Assembly (NCBI RefSeq): GCF_000374345.1 | Contig: NZ_KB893985.1 | Coordinates: 1-64,000, forward strand | Source of the DNA: Heyndrickxia acidiproducens DSM 23148 | Lineage (GTDB): Bacteria > Bacillota > Bacilli > Bacillales > Bacillaceae_C | Direction: 5' to 3' | DNA: 64,000 nucleotides | Shown: positions 8,444 through 16,620 of the stretch, in pieces | How the letters are laid out: each line of letters opens with the position of its first letter | How positions within the stretch are numbered: position 1 is the stretch's first letter | The notes under the pieces: model-generated | What the model was told of the DNA's origin: nothing | Seen by the model: only the letters and a program-made list of their open reading frames with translations | The model's database searches: none | Made by a program: the position numbers and the translations under genes

Positions 8444-9074
8444 TGGTGCACCCCCTCGCTTTTTCATAATCTTCTTTTGTATCAATGTCATAGAAAAGCC
8501 GCCAGTCGTCATATGCACGAAACACCCCGCGCCTTGATCCTTCCCGCACGAGCTTGCGGGCGCCCTGATCGCCTTCGAGCTTCAACAGCAGTGGAAAAAT
8601 GGATTTGGCGAATAAAATTGGCGGGAGAATTTCCCCTTTGAAACTGGATGCAACAAATTCAATCTGATCCCCGGAAGCGCTCCGTTTCTGAAATTCGACA
8701 ATTAAATGATTGACCATGCCCGCCTGGATAAACGGTTGGTCAGCGAGCATGATAAGCAGGGCTGCAGCCTCCATCCCAAGGGCTGCCTTTACTCCGCATT
8801 TAAGCGAACTGGACATCCCCTGTCCGGCATTGGGACAAGAAACGAAAGACCAGTTGTTCCGGCTGTTGCCGGAAAATTCCGTTTTGATCCACGCTGGGGG
8901 TTCTTCTGCTTGACGGACCACCACAAGCGTATGATCCAGCTTCGATCTCACTGCGGTTGTTAAAGCAAGGCTCCCAAGCGGTTTCCCCTTTAGCGGGAGG
9001 GCCAGTTTGTTCTTCCCCATCCGGCTGCTGCTGCCTGCAGCCAGATAAATTCCGATGATGTTATCCTTTTTCAA
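8436..9074 (-). CDS. pucB: Molybdenum-cofactor nucleotidyltransferase-like protein PucB
   Basis: A MobA/MocA-type nucleotidyltransferase (212 residues), probably adding CMP to molybdopterin to make the cytosine dinucleotide cofactor of xanthine dehydrogenase. The nucleotide-binding signature IYLAAGSSSRMGKNKLALPL lies at the N-terminus, and a later LADQPF supplies metal-binding residues. I place the start at the TTG at 9074, which overlaps the pucA stop (ATTTGA) and puts the signature at residue 8, as in homologues. An ATG at 9119 would add 15 residues inside pucA. The final residues overlap pucC. Confidence 0.85.
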   Translation of the reverse strand: MKKDNIIGIYLAAGSSSRMGKNKLALPLKGKPLGSLALTTAVRSKLDHTLVVVRQAEEPPAWIKTEFSGNSRNNWSFVSCPNAGQGMSSSLKCGVKAALGMEAAALLIMLADQPFIQAGMVNHLIVEFQKRSASGDQIEFVASSFKGEILPPILFAKSIFPLLLKLEGDQGARKLVREGSRRGVFRAYDDWRLFYDIDTKEDYEKARGCTNG

Positions 9075-10087
9075 ATTAGCACGCCCTCGCCTACACGCCC
9101 GTTTTTCAGCTGAATACATTCGGCAACAATGCTGATCGCAATTTCCTCCGGTCCCTCCGCTGAGATCGAAAGCCCGGCAGGAGAACGGACACCAGGCGGA
9201 AGTTTCTCCGTTCCAAGCAGGCGTTTTGTACGTTTGGCTGAACCCAGGACACCGAGATAGTGCGGATTTTTCTGCAGCACATATGCTAAAATTTCCTGAT
9301 CCCTCGAAAAATTGTGCGTCATAATCATCACATAATCATCCCGGTGAATGGTGATTCTGCCTGCTGTAAACACTTCTGCAGGAAATCCGGCGGCAATTTC
9401 GTCTGCATCCGGAAAATGGTTCCTGTTACATAAACCCGGGCGCCAATCCGAAACAATCACGGAAAAACCGGCTTTTGCTGCCAGGGCACAAAGCGGCATG
9501 GCATCCTTTCCCGCACCGAACAGAATGAACCGCGGCTTCGGCCGGTAATGGCGGATATAAACCTCTTCCTGTTGGGCCGGAAATATAAAGGTACCCTTTT
9601 TCATCCGGATACACCGCACAACATCCTCATCTAATTCACCTTGAAAACTGCCAAACTGCTTTCCGTCTTCAGTAATAAACAAATACGTGCCGGAAGCTAA
9701 AAATTTTATACCGGTAACAGCCGTGCCATTTTTTAAAAGCTGTTTGAATTCAAGAAGATGTGCGGCATATCCGGCATCTACGGGCTCAATGTAAATATGG
9801 ATGGCGCCGTTGCAGCCGGAACCAGTCCCCCATGCCAGATCATCATCACTGCGCATATCATAGACAACGGTTTCGGGTTTCCGCCCAAGGCCTGCCTGAA
9901 TTCTTGCTGCTAAATCTTCTTCCAGGCACCCCGCACTGAGCAGCCCGGTCCAGGTGCCATCCGGTTTGATCAGCATGCTGGCCCCTGCTTTTTTGTAGGC
10001 GGAACCCTCAACCCGAATGACTGTTGCCAGCACGCTCCCGGAACTGTCCGGGCTGATTTCTTCCAGAATACTGTACATGTCTTCCAT
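9071..10087 (-). CDS. pucA: XdhC/CoxI-type maturation factor PucA
   Basis: A 338-residue XdhC/CoxI family protein, which binds and sulfurates the molybdenum cofactor before insertion into xanthine dehydrogenase. The N-terminal XdhC domain has TVIRVEGSAYKKAGASMLI and SAGCLEEDLAARI; a C-terminal Rossmann domain has LFGAGKDAMPLCALAAKAGF and DWRPGLCNRNHFP. It is first in the minus-strand operon. The ATG at 10087 lies very close to GAGG; an ATG at 10078 is also possible. No pucR regulator is next to it, unlike B. subtilis. Confidence 0.88.
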   Translation of the reverse strand: MEDMYSILEEISPDSSGSVLATVIRVEGSAYKKAGASMLIKPDGTWTGLLSAGCLEEDLAARIQAGLGRKPETVVYDMRSDDDLAWGTGSGCNGAIHIYIEPVDAGYAAHLLEFKQLLKNGTAVTGIKFLASGTYLFITEDGKQFGSFQGELDEDVVRCIRMKKGTFIFPAQQEEVYIRHYRPKPRFILFGAGKDAMPLCALAAKAGFSVIVSDWRPGLCNRNHFPDADEIAAGFPAEVFTAGRITIHRDDYVMIMTHNFSRDQEILAYVLQKNPHYLGVLGSAKRTKRLLGTEKLPPGVRSPAGLSISAEGPEEIAISIVAECIQLKNGRVGEGVLI

Positions 10088-10201
10088 TACCTCACATCCT
10101 TAATGGGAAAAGCCGGTAATTTCAACGGTCATATTTTTATAATTGCTGAATATTCTGCTAACATCAAGCCTTCTGCCATACTTTCTGACATAAAAAATTA
10201 A

Positions 10202-10240
10202 AAAAAAGGCCTGGCACCCTGTATGGCGCCAAGCCTTTTT
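10202..10240 (-). terminator. Terminator of the DUF2653 operon
   Basis: AAAAAAGGC (10202-10210) and GCCTTTTTT (10233-10241) close a stem with inner TGGC/GCCA pairs. On the minus strand it ends in a run of seven T. It overlaps the stop codon of the 97-residue gene. Confidence 0.85.
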
Positions 10241-10533
10241 TAATCCACGTATGCGACCATGCCTTCATCATCCTCGATTTCAAGGCGAATGCTGACGGCG
10301 AACGGATCGATGCTGTATTCCTCCTCAAGCCATTTGCGGATCGCTTTGACCAGCTGGGCTTCAGTCAGGGAATCAAGATCCTTGCCGTTTAATTCAATAT
10401 CAGCACCATAGCCGATCTCATCATCATAGGTAAGAACTGCCATTACATTTTCGGGATAAGCATAATGCTGATCAGCCACATATGAGCAAACGGCATTGAT
10501 CAATTCCTGTTCCAAAAGTTTTAATTCTTCCAT
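10240..10533 (-). CDS. YxcD-like DUF2653 family protein
   Basis: A 97-residue acidic, soluble protein of unknown function, resembling B. subtilis YxcD (DUF2653). It starts MEELKLLEQELINAVCSYVA, has a central YDDEIGYGADIELNG and ends with an acidic strand-like region (VSIRLEIEDDEGMVAYVD). No catalytic motif is visible. Its ATG overlaps the end of the preceding membrane-protein gene by 13 bp, and the two share a promoter at 11018-11046 and a terminator at 10202-10240. Confidence 0.75.
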   Translation of the reverse strand: MEELKLLEQELINAVCSYVADQHYAYPENVMAVLTYDDEIGYGADIELNGKDLDSLTEAQLVKAIRKWLEEEYSIDPFAVSIRLEIEDDEGMVAYVD

Positions 10534-10970
10534 TTACTATACGCCTCGTGATCTTTCTTTCTATTACCGAAAACGGATTGGAACAATTTGATAATGAGTA
10601 AAATCAACGCCACGAAAATCAAGATATTGACCAACCCGGTTAAAGCTGTACCCATAACACCAAGATGGCTGAACATGGAACCGAACAGCATACCGCCTAA
10701 TCCCCCGAGAAGCATACCTTTAACAAAGCTGCCTTTGGATGAAGAAGCCGCCGTGTTTTTAGATTTGTTTCCAAAAACGGATGATGTTGAGTTTGTTTTT
10801 GAATTGTAATGCGAATTTTGCTTCGGTGACGGTGTAGTCGTTTTTGGCACCGTCTGGTAGGATCTTTTAACAGAGCGATAACCCTTTGCATCTACAGAAT
10901 GGGCAAAATTTACGCCTACAACTGAAAAAGCAAACGTAAAAGCCAGCAACAATGATAAAAATTTCTTCAA
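10521..10970 (-). CDS. Secreted or membrane protein with glycine-rich hydrophobic segment (Tim44-like annotation)
   Basis: A 149-residue protein with a signal peptide (MKKFLSLLLAFTFAFSVVGV, cleavage likely after HSVDA), a Ser/Thr/Asn-rich linker (residues 30-75) and a glycine-rich hydrophobic stretch GMLLGGLGGMLFGSMFSHLG. One good transmembrane helix (LVNILIFVALILLIIKLF) and a basic tail follow. Bacillus homologues are sometimes called Tim44-like translocase subunits, but nothing here proves such a role. The start is the TTG at 10970 behind GGAGAAAAGGGG. It is the first gene of a two-gene operon with the DUF2653 protein. Confidence 0.7.
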   Translation of the reverse strand: MKKFLSLLLAFTFAFSVVGVNFAHSVDAKGYRSVKRSYQTVPKTTTPSPKQNSHYNSKTNSTSSVFGNKSKNTAASSSKGSFVKGMLLGGLGGMLFGSMFSHLGVMGTALTGLVNILIFVALILLIIKLFQSVFGNRKKDHEAYSKWKN

Positions 10971-11000
10971 TTCTATTTCCCCTTTTCTCCTCGTTAATTT

Positions 11001-11031
11001 TAGGTTCCCATGAACTTATTATATGAACCTA
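11001..11031. repeat. Inverted repeat over the -10 region of the DUF2653 operon
   Basis: TAGGTTC (11001-11007) and GAACCTA (11025-11031) are perfect inverted repeats enclosing the minus-strand -10 box, with additional ATGAAC copies inside. The position suggests an operator for an unknown repressor. Confidence 0.45.
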
Positions 11032-11046
11032 TTAGACAAAATGCAA
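11018..11046 (-). promoter_or_regulatory. Sigma-A promoter of the DUF2653 operon
   Basis: On the minus strand TTGCAT (11046-11041), a 17-bp spacer and a perfect TATAAT (11023-11018), about 48 bp upstream of the TTG start at 10970. Confidence 0.65.
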
Positions 11047-11278
11047 GCTTTTTTCTTAAAAAATATTTCATTTCCACAATATGCACGTTTAAAGAGCGAT
11101 AATTCTTCTCTAAAAAGCAATTATCACATATAAATTGGCAGCACTTCCATAACTTTGTCGCATTCAATTGAAATTTATATTTTTTATATGCACTGACACT
11201 TCCTCTATTTCCCCGCCGGATCGGGGGAAAAACGCTCAGGCGTGCAAGCTTAAAACAATCGCCGGATTTTTGTTACGA

Positions 11279-11307
11279 TTGACTTTTCCGGATTTCAATC
11301 ATACGAT
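11279..11307 (+). promoter_or_regulatory. Sigma-A promoter of the DUF1836 gene
   Basis: TTGACT (11279-11284), a 17-bp spacer and TACGAT (11302-11307) lie 35 bp before the TTG start at 11342. The promoter lies inside the longer open frame that begins at 11168, which argues for the shorter protein. Confidence 0.65.
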
Positions 11308-11341
11308 TAAAGGAGCAGCCGATATTGGGAGGTGCGCTAAT

Positions 11342-12109
11342 TTGGAAATATTTCAAATGACCCGCAGAGAAATGGCAGACCTTTTGCTGGCATTTAAAGG
11401 CCGGGGTTCACAATCCCCTGCTTCATTTTTGCAAAAACTATGGCTGGAAAAAACCGGCAGCGAATCCGGCGGCAATCCCGTCCAATCTTTCGTTACCGCT
11501 GCAATGCCCCCTATTTTTACAAAGATCATGAAAAAGAATGTGAACGATTTCGCATTTTCTTTAAACGAGATTGTGGCACTCGGCAGCTTAATCGAAAATA
11601 CGAATTTCACCTTGACCGCGGTTCAAAACTGGGTTAAAAGAGATATTAAAGAAATGATCACTGCGCCGGAAAAAGGCAAAAAATACTCCATCGAACAAAT
11701 GGCGCTATTATTTTTAGTGGAAGATTTAAAGACAGCACTGGACTTTGATTCAATCCGCAAGCTTTTAAAGTTGATTGTAAATGATCCGGAAGATGATAAT
11801 GATGATTTAATTAATCCGGTCCAGCTGTACGCGACCTACTCCGAGTTGTTTGAAGAATTGAACAAAGTGCGGCAGCAGGACGTGAATTTTTCGTTTGGGG
11901 ACCATAAGCATTTGATTTCTGCAATGGAGAATATGATTACAGAAAAAGCGGAAGCCATGATTTCCGTTTACATTCCCCCTGATGATCCAAAAAAGGAAGC
12001 GATCCGCAATACGATTGTGATTGCTACGCTATCCGTATTTACCGCCTATTTCCAGATGCTTTCGCGGCGGTATTTAACAGCAACAATCTTTTTGCAAAAG
12101 CTCCAATAA
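11342..12109 (+). CDS. DUF1836 family protein, putative DNA-binding regulator
   Basis: A 255-residue DUF1836 protein. Visible family features are MTRREMADLLLAFKG, SPASFLQKLW, the TAVQNWVKRDIKEMI helix (a helix-turn-helix-like QNWVKRDI core) and the run KKYSIEQMALLFLVEDLK. These proteins are assumed to be transcription regulators but are not characterised. I choose the TTG at 11342 because GGGAGGTG (11327-11334) precedes it at 7 bp and a sigma-A promoter lies just upstream. The 58 extra codons in the longer frame show no family similarity. It is monocistronic between divergent and convergent neighbours. Confidence 0.75.
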   Translation: MEIFQMTRREMADLLLAFKGRGSQSPASFLQKLWLEKTGSESGGNPVQSFVTAAMPPIFTKIMKKNVNDFAFSLNEIVALGSLIENTNFTLTAVQNWVKRDIKEMITAPEKGKKYSIEQMALLFLVEDLKTALDFDSIRKLLKLIVNDPEDDNDDLINPVQLYATYSELFEELNKVRQQDVNFSFGDHKHLISAMENMITEKAEAMISVYIPPDDPKKEAIRNTIVIATLSVFTAYFQMLSRRYLTATIFLQKLQ

Positions 12110-12236
12110 ATCACCGGCTATCCTGCTCCTCCCTTTTGCAAACCGGGCGCTTGTCCTTTTCGGTGCATCATAGCCGCTTGGCCCGGTTGAAAGTCCGCAA
12201 TGAAAGGTGAGCATCCTTATCATTATGCTTTACCGT

Positions 12237-13115
12237 TTAAAACCGGAAATGGGATAGAAACTCCAAAAACTTGGTTACTTTTTGGTGTTCGTATTTGAAC
12301 ACAGCATACGTTTTAGCCACAGGCATCTGCAAAAACGGGCAGGGGACGGATAAAAGCCGGCCCTCTGCAAGTTCCCGGCGCACGGTTGATTCCGGCAAAA
12401 ACGATACCCCGAGCCCTTCTATTACAAACCTTCTTGTGACATGCACCTGGGATACCAGCATCGTCCGCAGCAGCGGGATTTCCGCGCGCAAGGTCCGCAG
12501 CAGCCCTTCCCAATATTCGGGGTGATTATGCGTAAATAAGTACCGGCTCCTTAAGACTTCACGGGCATCAATCGGCGGTGCAAATTCACTGTCTGCCCCG
12601 TCATGCGGCACAACAAGCAGAACCGGGTCCTCATACAGCGGTTTGCATTTCAATTCCGAGTGGTTTACCTGCATGCGCGACAGCCCCAGATCCACTTCTC
12701 CTTCCAGCACCGCATCCGTAATGTATTTTGATTCCAGCACTTGAATGGACATTTCAATTTCCGGGTGGATGATCATAAATTTTCTTAAAACAAATGGCAT
12801 GATTGATTCTCCGATCAGCGGGGACATGGCCAGCGCCAGCTTTTGCGAATAGCCCTGGCGATATCTTTCCAAATCGTCGAGGCCATTTTCATATACCTTA
12901 AGCAGCTCTTTTGCGACCGGCAGAAATTCTCTACCCGCCTCGGTTAACAGGACTTTTCTCCCTTCTCTTTGGAACAAGGAACTTCCAATTTCATCTTCCA
13001 ACTGCCTGATATGGACGCTTACTGTCGGCTGCGAAATATAGAGGGCTTCTGCCGTCTTCCGGAAATTTTCATATTTTGCTGCGCTAATAAAGGTATGTAG
13101 CCACTTAAAATCCAT
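12237..13115 (-). CDS. citR: LysR-type regulator CitR
   Basis: A 292-residue LysR-family regulator with the N-terminal helix-turn-helix in MDFKWLHTFISAAKYENFRK and ALYISQPTVSVHIRQLEDEI, followed by a periplasmic-binding-like effector domain. Its opening residues and its ending FLEFLSHFRF closely resemble B. subtilis CitR, which represses the minor citrate synthase gene citA. The divergent arrangement with a citA-like gene separated by 113 bp is the same as in B. subtilis. The ATG follows AGGGGGAAC. It probably binds the AT-rich region between the two starts and may control itself. Confidence 0.88.
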   Translation of the reverse strand: MDFKWLHTFISAAKYENFRKTAEALYISQPTVSVHIRQLEDEIGSSLFQREGRKVLLTEAGREFLPVAKELLKVYENGLDDLERYRQGYSQKLALAMSPLIGESIMPFVLRKFMIIHPEIEMSIQVLESKYITDAVLEGEVDLGLSRMQVNHSELKCKPLYEDPVLLVVPHDGADSEFAPPIDAREVLRSRYLFTHNHPEYWEGLLRTLRAEIPLLRTMLVSQVHVTRRFVIEGLGVSFLPESTVRRELAEGRLLSVPCPFLQMPVAKTYAVFKYEHQKVTKFLEFLSHFRF

Positions 13116-13142
13116 CCGCTGTTCCCCCTGATTATCTTTTTT

Positions 13143-13196
13143 AATGGAATTGATTATGATTATTTAATTTTTTTAATTAATTATAGCACTTATAAT
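13143..13196 (+). promoter_or_regulatory. citA promoter and likely CitR-binding region
   Basis: A perfect TATAAT (13191-13196) stands 33 bp before the citA start without a recognisable -35 box. The AT-rich stretch upstream holds an imperfect inverted repeat built of ATTATTTAATT and AATTAATTAT, as expected for a LysR-type site. Promoter and operator assignment is inferred. Confidence 0.5.
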
Positions 13197-13228
13197 GATC
13201 ATAACAAGAAATGAAAGGAAGATGAAAA

Positions 13229-14341
13229 ATGATCAGTCGCGGTTTAAAAGGGGTAAAAGCAGCTGAAACAGCGATCAGCTTTATCGATGGAACTCACGGC
13301 ACACTTATTTACCGGGGAAAAAATGCAAAAGAGGTTGCAGCGGAACACACGTTTGAAGAAGCAGCCTATTTTCTTTGGTACGGGAAGTTTCCTGATCCGA
13401 CGGCACTAAAAGAATTCTCAGCAGGGTTAAAACAGCAGCGCCGGATCCCTGATTACACAGCAAAAATTTTACAATGTCTTCCAAATGATATGGATCTCAT
13501 GAGTGTCCTGCGCACTGCTGTTTCCAGTCTCGGCACACAGAAGTATACTTTCAAACCGGCGATTGAAGATGCGGTCCGGCTCACCGCTATTCTCCCCACA
13601 ATAATTGCATACCGGTACCGGCAATTGTCCGGCCTTCCCCCTGTTGCGCCTAAAAATGAATACGGCCATGTGAAAAATTACTTATATATGCTGACGGGGA
13701 AGGAACCGCTTGATGCCCATGTGCGTGCACTTGAAGCATATATGATCCTTACACTGGAACACGGCATGAACGCTGCCACTTTTTCCGCCAGAGTAACAAT
13801 TTCAACAGAATCAGATCTCGTTTCGGCTGTTGTCTCAGCGATCGGAACCATGAAAGGCCCGCTCCACGGCGGTGCGCCTTCTGAAGTTACCAAAATGCTG
13901 AATGAAATCGGCAGCAAAGAAAGGGCTGAAAATTGGCTTAGAACGAAATTGGAAAAAGGCGAAAAGCTGATGGGCTTCGGGCACCGGATCTATAAAACAA
14001 AAGACCCGCGCGCCATTGCCTTAAAACATATTTTACTTGAAAACATGCACGGCGATCCATGGCTGTCGCTCGCCCTCCATGTGGAAGAAACAGCAATCCG
14101 GTTATTGGACCAATACAAACCCGGACGCAAGTTGTATACAAATGTCGAATTTTATGCAGCAGCCATTATGCGTGCGATCGGGATGGAGGATATGCTTTTT
14201 ACCCCGACATTTACTGCAAGCCGGGTCGTTGGCTGGACTGCCCATGCCATTGAACAGGCGAAGCATAATACCATTTTCCGGCCTGACGCAGAGTATACCG
14301 GAGAATTTCCTGGTTCTCCCGCTATTTTTCAAAGCCATTGA
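13229..14341 (+). CDS. citA: Citrate synthase (CitA type)
   Basis: Condenses acetyl-CoA and oxaloacetate to citrate (or performs the related 2-methylcitrate reaction). The 370-residue protein has the catalytic histidines in [11 protein letters not shown] and [16 protein letters not shown]. The third catalytic position reads [14 protein letters not shown], with Glu where most citrate synthases have Asp. That Glu, as far as I recall, also occurs in B. subtilis CitA, and together with the adjacent citR it supports the CitA assignment over the main enzyme CitZ. The ATG at 13229 follows AAAGGAAG. Regulation by CitR and carbon source is expected from the family, not shown. Confidence 0.9.
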   Translation: MISRGLKGVKAAETAISFIDGTHGTLIYRGKNAKEVAAEHTFEEAAYFLWYGKFPDPTALKEFSAGLKQQRRIPDYTAKILQCLPNDMDLMSVLRTAVSSLGTQKYTFKPAIEDAVRLTAILPTIIAYRYRQLSGLPPVAPKNEYGHVKNYLYMLTGKEPLDAHVRALEAYMILTLEHGMNAATFSARVTISTESDLVSAVVSAIGTMKGPLHGGAPSEVTKMLNEIGSKERAENWLRTKLEKGEKLMGFGHRIYKTKDPRAIALKHILLENMHGDPWLSLALHVEETAIRLLDQYKPGRKLYTNVEFYAAAIMRAIGMEDMLFTPTFTASRVVGWTAHAIEQAKHNTIFRPDAEYTGEFPGSPAIFQSH

Positions 14342-14435
14342 ATAAGCAGAAAGGCAGACTGCTAAAGAACCAGGATTTAAAGTTGGAAGAAAGGCAACCA
14401 AAGCCGGGCCGGGGTTGATCCGGCAAAAACGCTTA

Positions 14436-15110
14436 TTAAAATTTCCTGCGCAGTTTTTCGAGGTCTTTTTCTTCACCGATTACAAAAAGGGTGTCTCCGG
14501 TGCCAAATTCGTAATCGGGCGGCGGAGAAACAAGCGGAAATTTTTCGCCGCTGATGGTGATCATAACGACGAGCGCATTGTATTTGCGGCGGAAGTCGAG
14601 TTTTGCGAGGGACTTTCCGATAAATTCTTCCGGGACTTTCATTTCCATACCGGAGCAATACGGCGACAACTGGACATATTGCAAAATTCCCGGATTGGCG
14701 ATATGGTAGGCAACGCGGCGCCCCGTTTCTTCTTCCGGGAAAATGACATCGGTCGCACCTGCCCCTTTGAGCCCTCTTCCCCGCTTTTGATCGTTGGCTT
14801 TCGCATACACCGTTTCGCAGCCTAAATCTTTCAAGGCAAGCACTGCCAGGATCGCCGATTCAAAATCGTCGCCCATGCTGACAACGACGGCATTGTAATT
14901 GGTGACATTCAATTCCTCTAAAAATGTTGTGCTGGTGACATCCCCTTCGACTAAATAGGCAGCAGCATCCTGGAGTTCCTCATCCTGCAGCACTTTCTCG
15001 TTCTTATCGGCGCCGACAACATCATACCCCAGTTTCGCCAGTTCTTTCAGCACGCTTGACCCGAAACGCCCGAGCCCTAAAATTAAAAAACTTTGTTTTA
15101 AATTTCTCAC
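14436..15110 (-). CDS. RCK (TrkA-N/TrkA-C) regulatory subunit of a Ktr potassium channel
   Basis: A 224-residue cytosolic subunit that gates a Ktr-type K+ channel by binding nucleotides and, in related proteins, c-di-AMP. The N-terminal Rossmann fold shows ILGLGRFGSSVLKELAKLGY with an acidic VVGADKNE after the second strand; the C-terminal TrkA-C domain spans roughly residues 145-224. It differs enough from KtrA and KtrC of B. subtilis that I do not assign a symbol. GTG at 15110 is chosen because GGGAG then has proper spacing. It begins 11 bp after the channel gene, so the two form an operon. Confidence 0.85.
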   Translation of the reverse strand: MRNLKQSFLILGLGRFGSSVLKELAKLGYDVVGADKNEKVLQDEELQDAAAYLVEGDVTSTTFLEELNVTNYNAVVVSMGDDFESAILAVLALKDLGCETVYAKANDQKRGRGLKGAGATDVIFPEEETGRRVAYHIANPGILQYVQLSPYCSGMEMKVPEEFIGKSLAKLDFRRKYNALVVMITISGEKFPLVSPPPDYEFGTGDTLFVIGEEKDLEKLRRKF

Positions 15111-15120
15111 AAGCACTCCC

Positions 15121-16428
15121 CTACCCGATTAAAATAGATTCTTTCGTAAACTTAATGGTTGATTTTTTATTTTCTACAAATGTATAGATTAAAATGATAA
15201 CGCCAAGCCGTCCAATCAGCATAATGGCTGCGAGCCACAGTTTTGCAAACGTGCTTAGTGCAGCTGTTATCCCTAAAGATAGTCCGGAAGTCGTTAAGGC
15301 TGACATCAATTCAAAAGCCAGCTCAAAGGGTGGCTTTTTTTCCGTAAAAGATAATACGAAAAATGACAAAAAGAATAAAAACAGGAACGAAAAGAAAACA
15401 AGAAAAGCTTTGTTGACATCTTCCGTAAACAACGTCCGTTTAAACATATGTGTGTCGTTTGAGCCGCGGATCGTTGACCATAATTTTGCCAGGATGACGG
15501 CAAATGTTGTAGTCCGGATTCCGCCCGCACAGCTGCTCGGCGATCCTCCGATAAACATCAGCACCATCATGAATAAGAGAGATGGAAACGAGAACACGTG
15601 GAGATCAAGCGATGCCAGGCCCCCGCTTCTCGGTGCAGCGCTGAAAAACAAAGACTGTACGACTTTGTCCGTCCATGAAAAATGCGGCATCCAGATAAAC
15701 TCAGCGCAAAAGAAAAAGATAAATCCGGCAGCAAGCAAACAGATATGTACTGCGATATTTACTTTAAAATACAGGCTTTTCTTTTTACTTCTTGAATGCA
15801 GCAGTTCCATCACAACTGAAAAACCGAGCACACCAAGCACAATTAAACAGGCCAGCACAAACAACACAAACGGCGCGCCCTGATAATAGTCAAGCCCATT
15901 GCCAAAGATTTCGAAACCGGCATTGGTAAAAGTCGAAACAGACAGAAAGAATGCGGCAAATACTCCGTCACCGCCTTTTACATGCTGCAATGTTTCCGGC
16001 AAAATCAATAGAAAGCCCGCGATTTCAATTACGAACGTGTACAAGACAATAAACGTCATCAATTTTGAAATCGAGCGCCCGCTATTTTGGTTTTGATCAA
16101 AGATCATTAGTGTTTGGGACGGCACCGGGGCATTGGTACGCAGAAAAATCAACAGCGACCCAATCAGCGCCATGATGCCGATGCCACCAATTTCAATCTG
16201 GATGAGCAGAATGATTTTCCCGGCCATTGTGAGTGTTTCGGCAATCGTAAAAGTGGTTAACCCCGTTGCACTAATCGCACTGCACGATAAAAAGAACGCG
16301 TCCACAAAAGGAAGCGGCTGCTGATGGGAAAAAGGCAGCATGTAAAGAACCGTAAAGATGGCAGCAAACAATAGGTAAATAGAAAATATGGTTTTAAAAG
16401 GAGCCGATCGAAACTGAAATTTAGACAT
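15121..16428 (-). CDS. Ktr/Trk-type potassium channel subunit (KtrB/KtrD-like)
   Basis: A 435-residue polytopic membrane protein of the Trk/Ktr/HKT superfamily that forms the K+ pathway. All four pore-loop filters can be seen: SATGLTTF, FTNAGFEIFG, PRSGGLASL and TTSGLSLG. The third-repeat gate region is glycine- and serine-rich (FIGGSPSSCAGGIRTTTFAV). It is the first gene of the pair with the RCK subunit downstream, the reverse of B. subtilis ktrAB. I see no ydaO-type c-di-AMP riboswitch in the 190 bp upstream, only a TATAAT near 16510. Confidence 0.88.
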   Translation of the reverse strand: MSKFQFRSAPFKTIFSIYLLFAAIFTVLYMLPFSHQQPLPFVDAFFLSCSAISATGLTTFTIAETLTMAGKIILLIQIEIGGIGIMALIGSLLIFLRTNAPVPSQTLMIFDQNQNSGRSISKLMTFIVLYTFVIEIAGFLLILPETLQHVKGGDGVFAAFFLSVSTFTNAGFEIFGNGLDYYQGAPFVLFVLACLIVLGVLGFSVVMELLHSRSKKKSLYFKVNIAVHICLLAAGFIFFFCAEFIWMPHFSWTDKVVQSLFFSAAPRSGGLASLDLHVFSFPSLLFMMVLMFIGGSPSSCAGGIRTTTFAVILAKLWSTIRGSNDTHMFKRTLFTEDVNKAFLVFFSFLFLFFLSFFVLSFTEKKPPFELAFELMSALTTSGLSLGITAALSTFAKLWLAAIMLIGRLGVIILIYTFVENKKSTIKFTKESILIG

Positions 16429-16576
16429 GATCTATGGTTTTCCATTCCTGTTCAATTGCATGTTCATGTGTACCGCCCCTTTTTACATCCAAGTATTTAC
16501 TTTTTTTATTATAGCTTAAGACTTAGGGCAAATAAAGTTTCAAAAGCGCAGTGAAAGCCCTGTAAGGCAAAACATA

Positions 16577-16620
16577 TAAAAAGCAAACAGGCCAGCCCGT
16601 ACGGTTTGGCCTGTTTGCTT
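16577..16620 (-). terminator. Terminator of rarD
   Basis: AAGCAAACAGGCC (16581-16593) and GGCCTGTTTGCTT (16608-16620) form a 13-bp stem overlapping the rarD stop. On the minus strand it is followed by TTTTTATATG. Confidence 0.85.

Noticed and set aside
11168-11341. 58-codon N-terminal extension of the DUF1836 protein
   Set aside because: It contains the promoter and the ribosome binding site of the TTG start at 11342 and has no family likeness.
16429-16580. c-di-AMP (ydaO) riboswitch upstream of the Ktr channel gene
   Set aside because: None of the conserved paired segments could be recognised in the available 150 bp.
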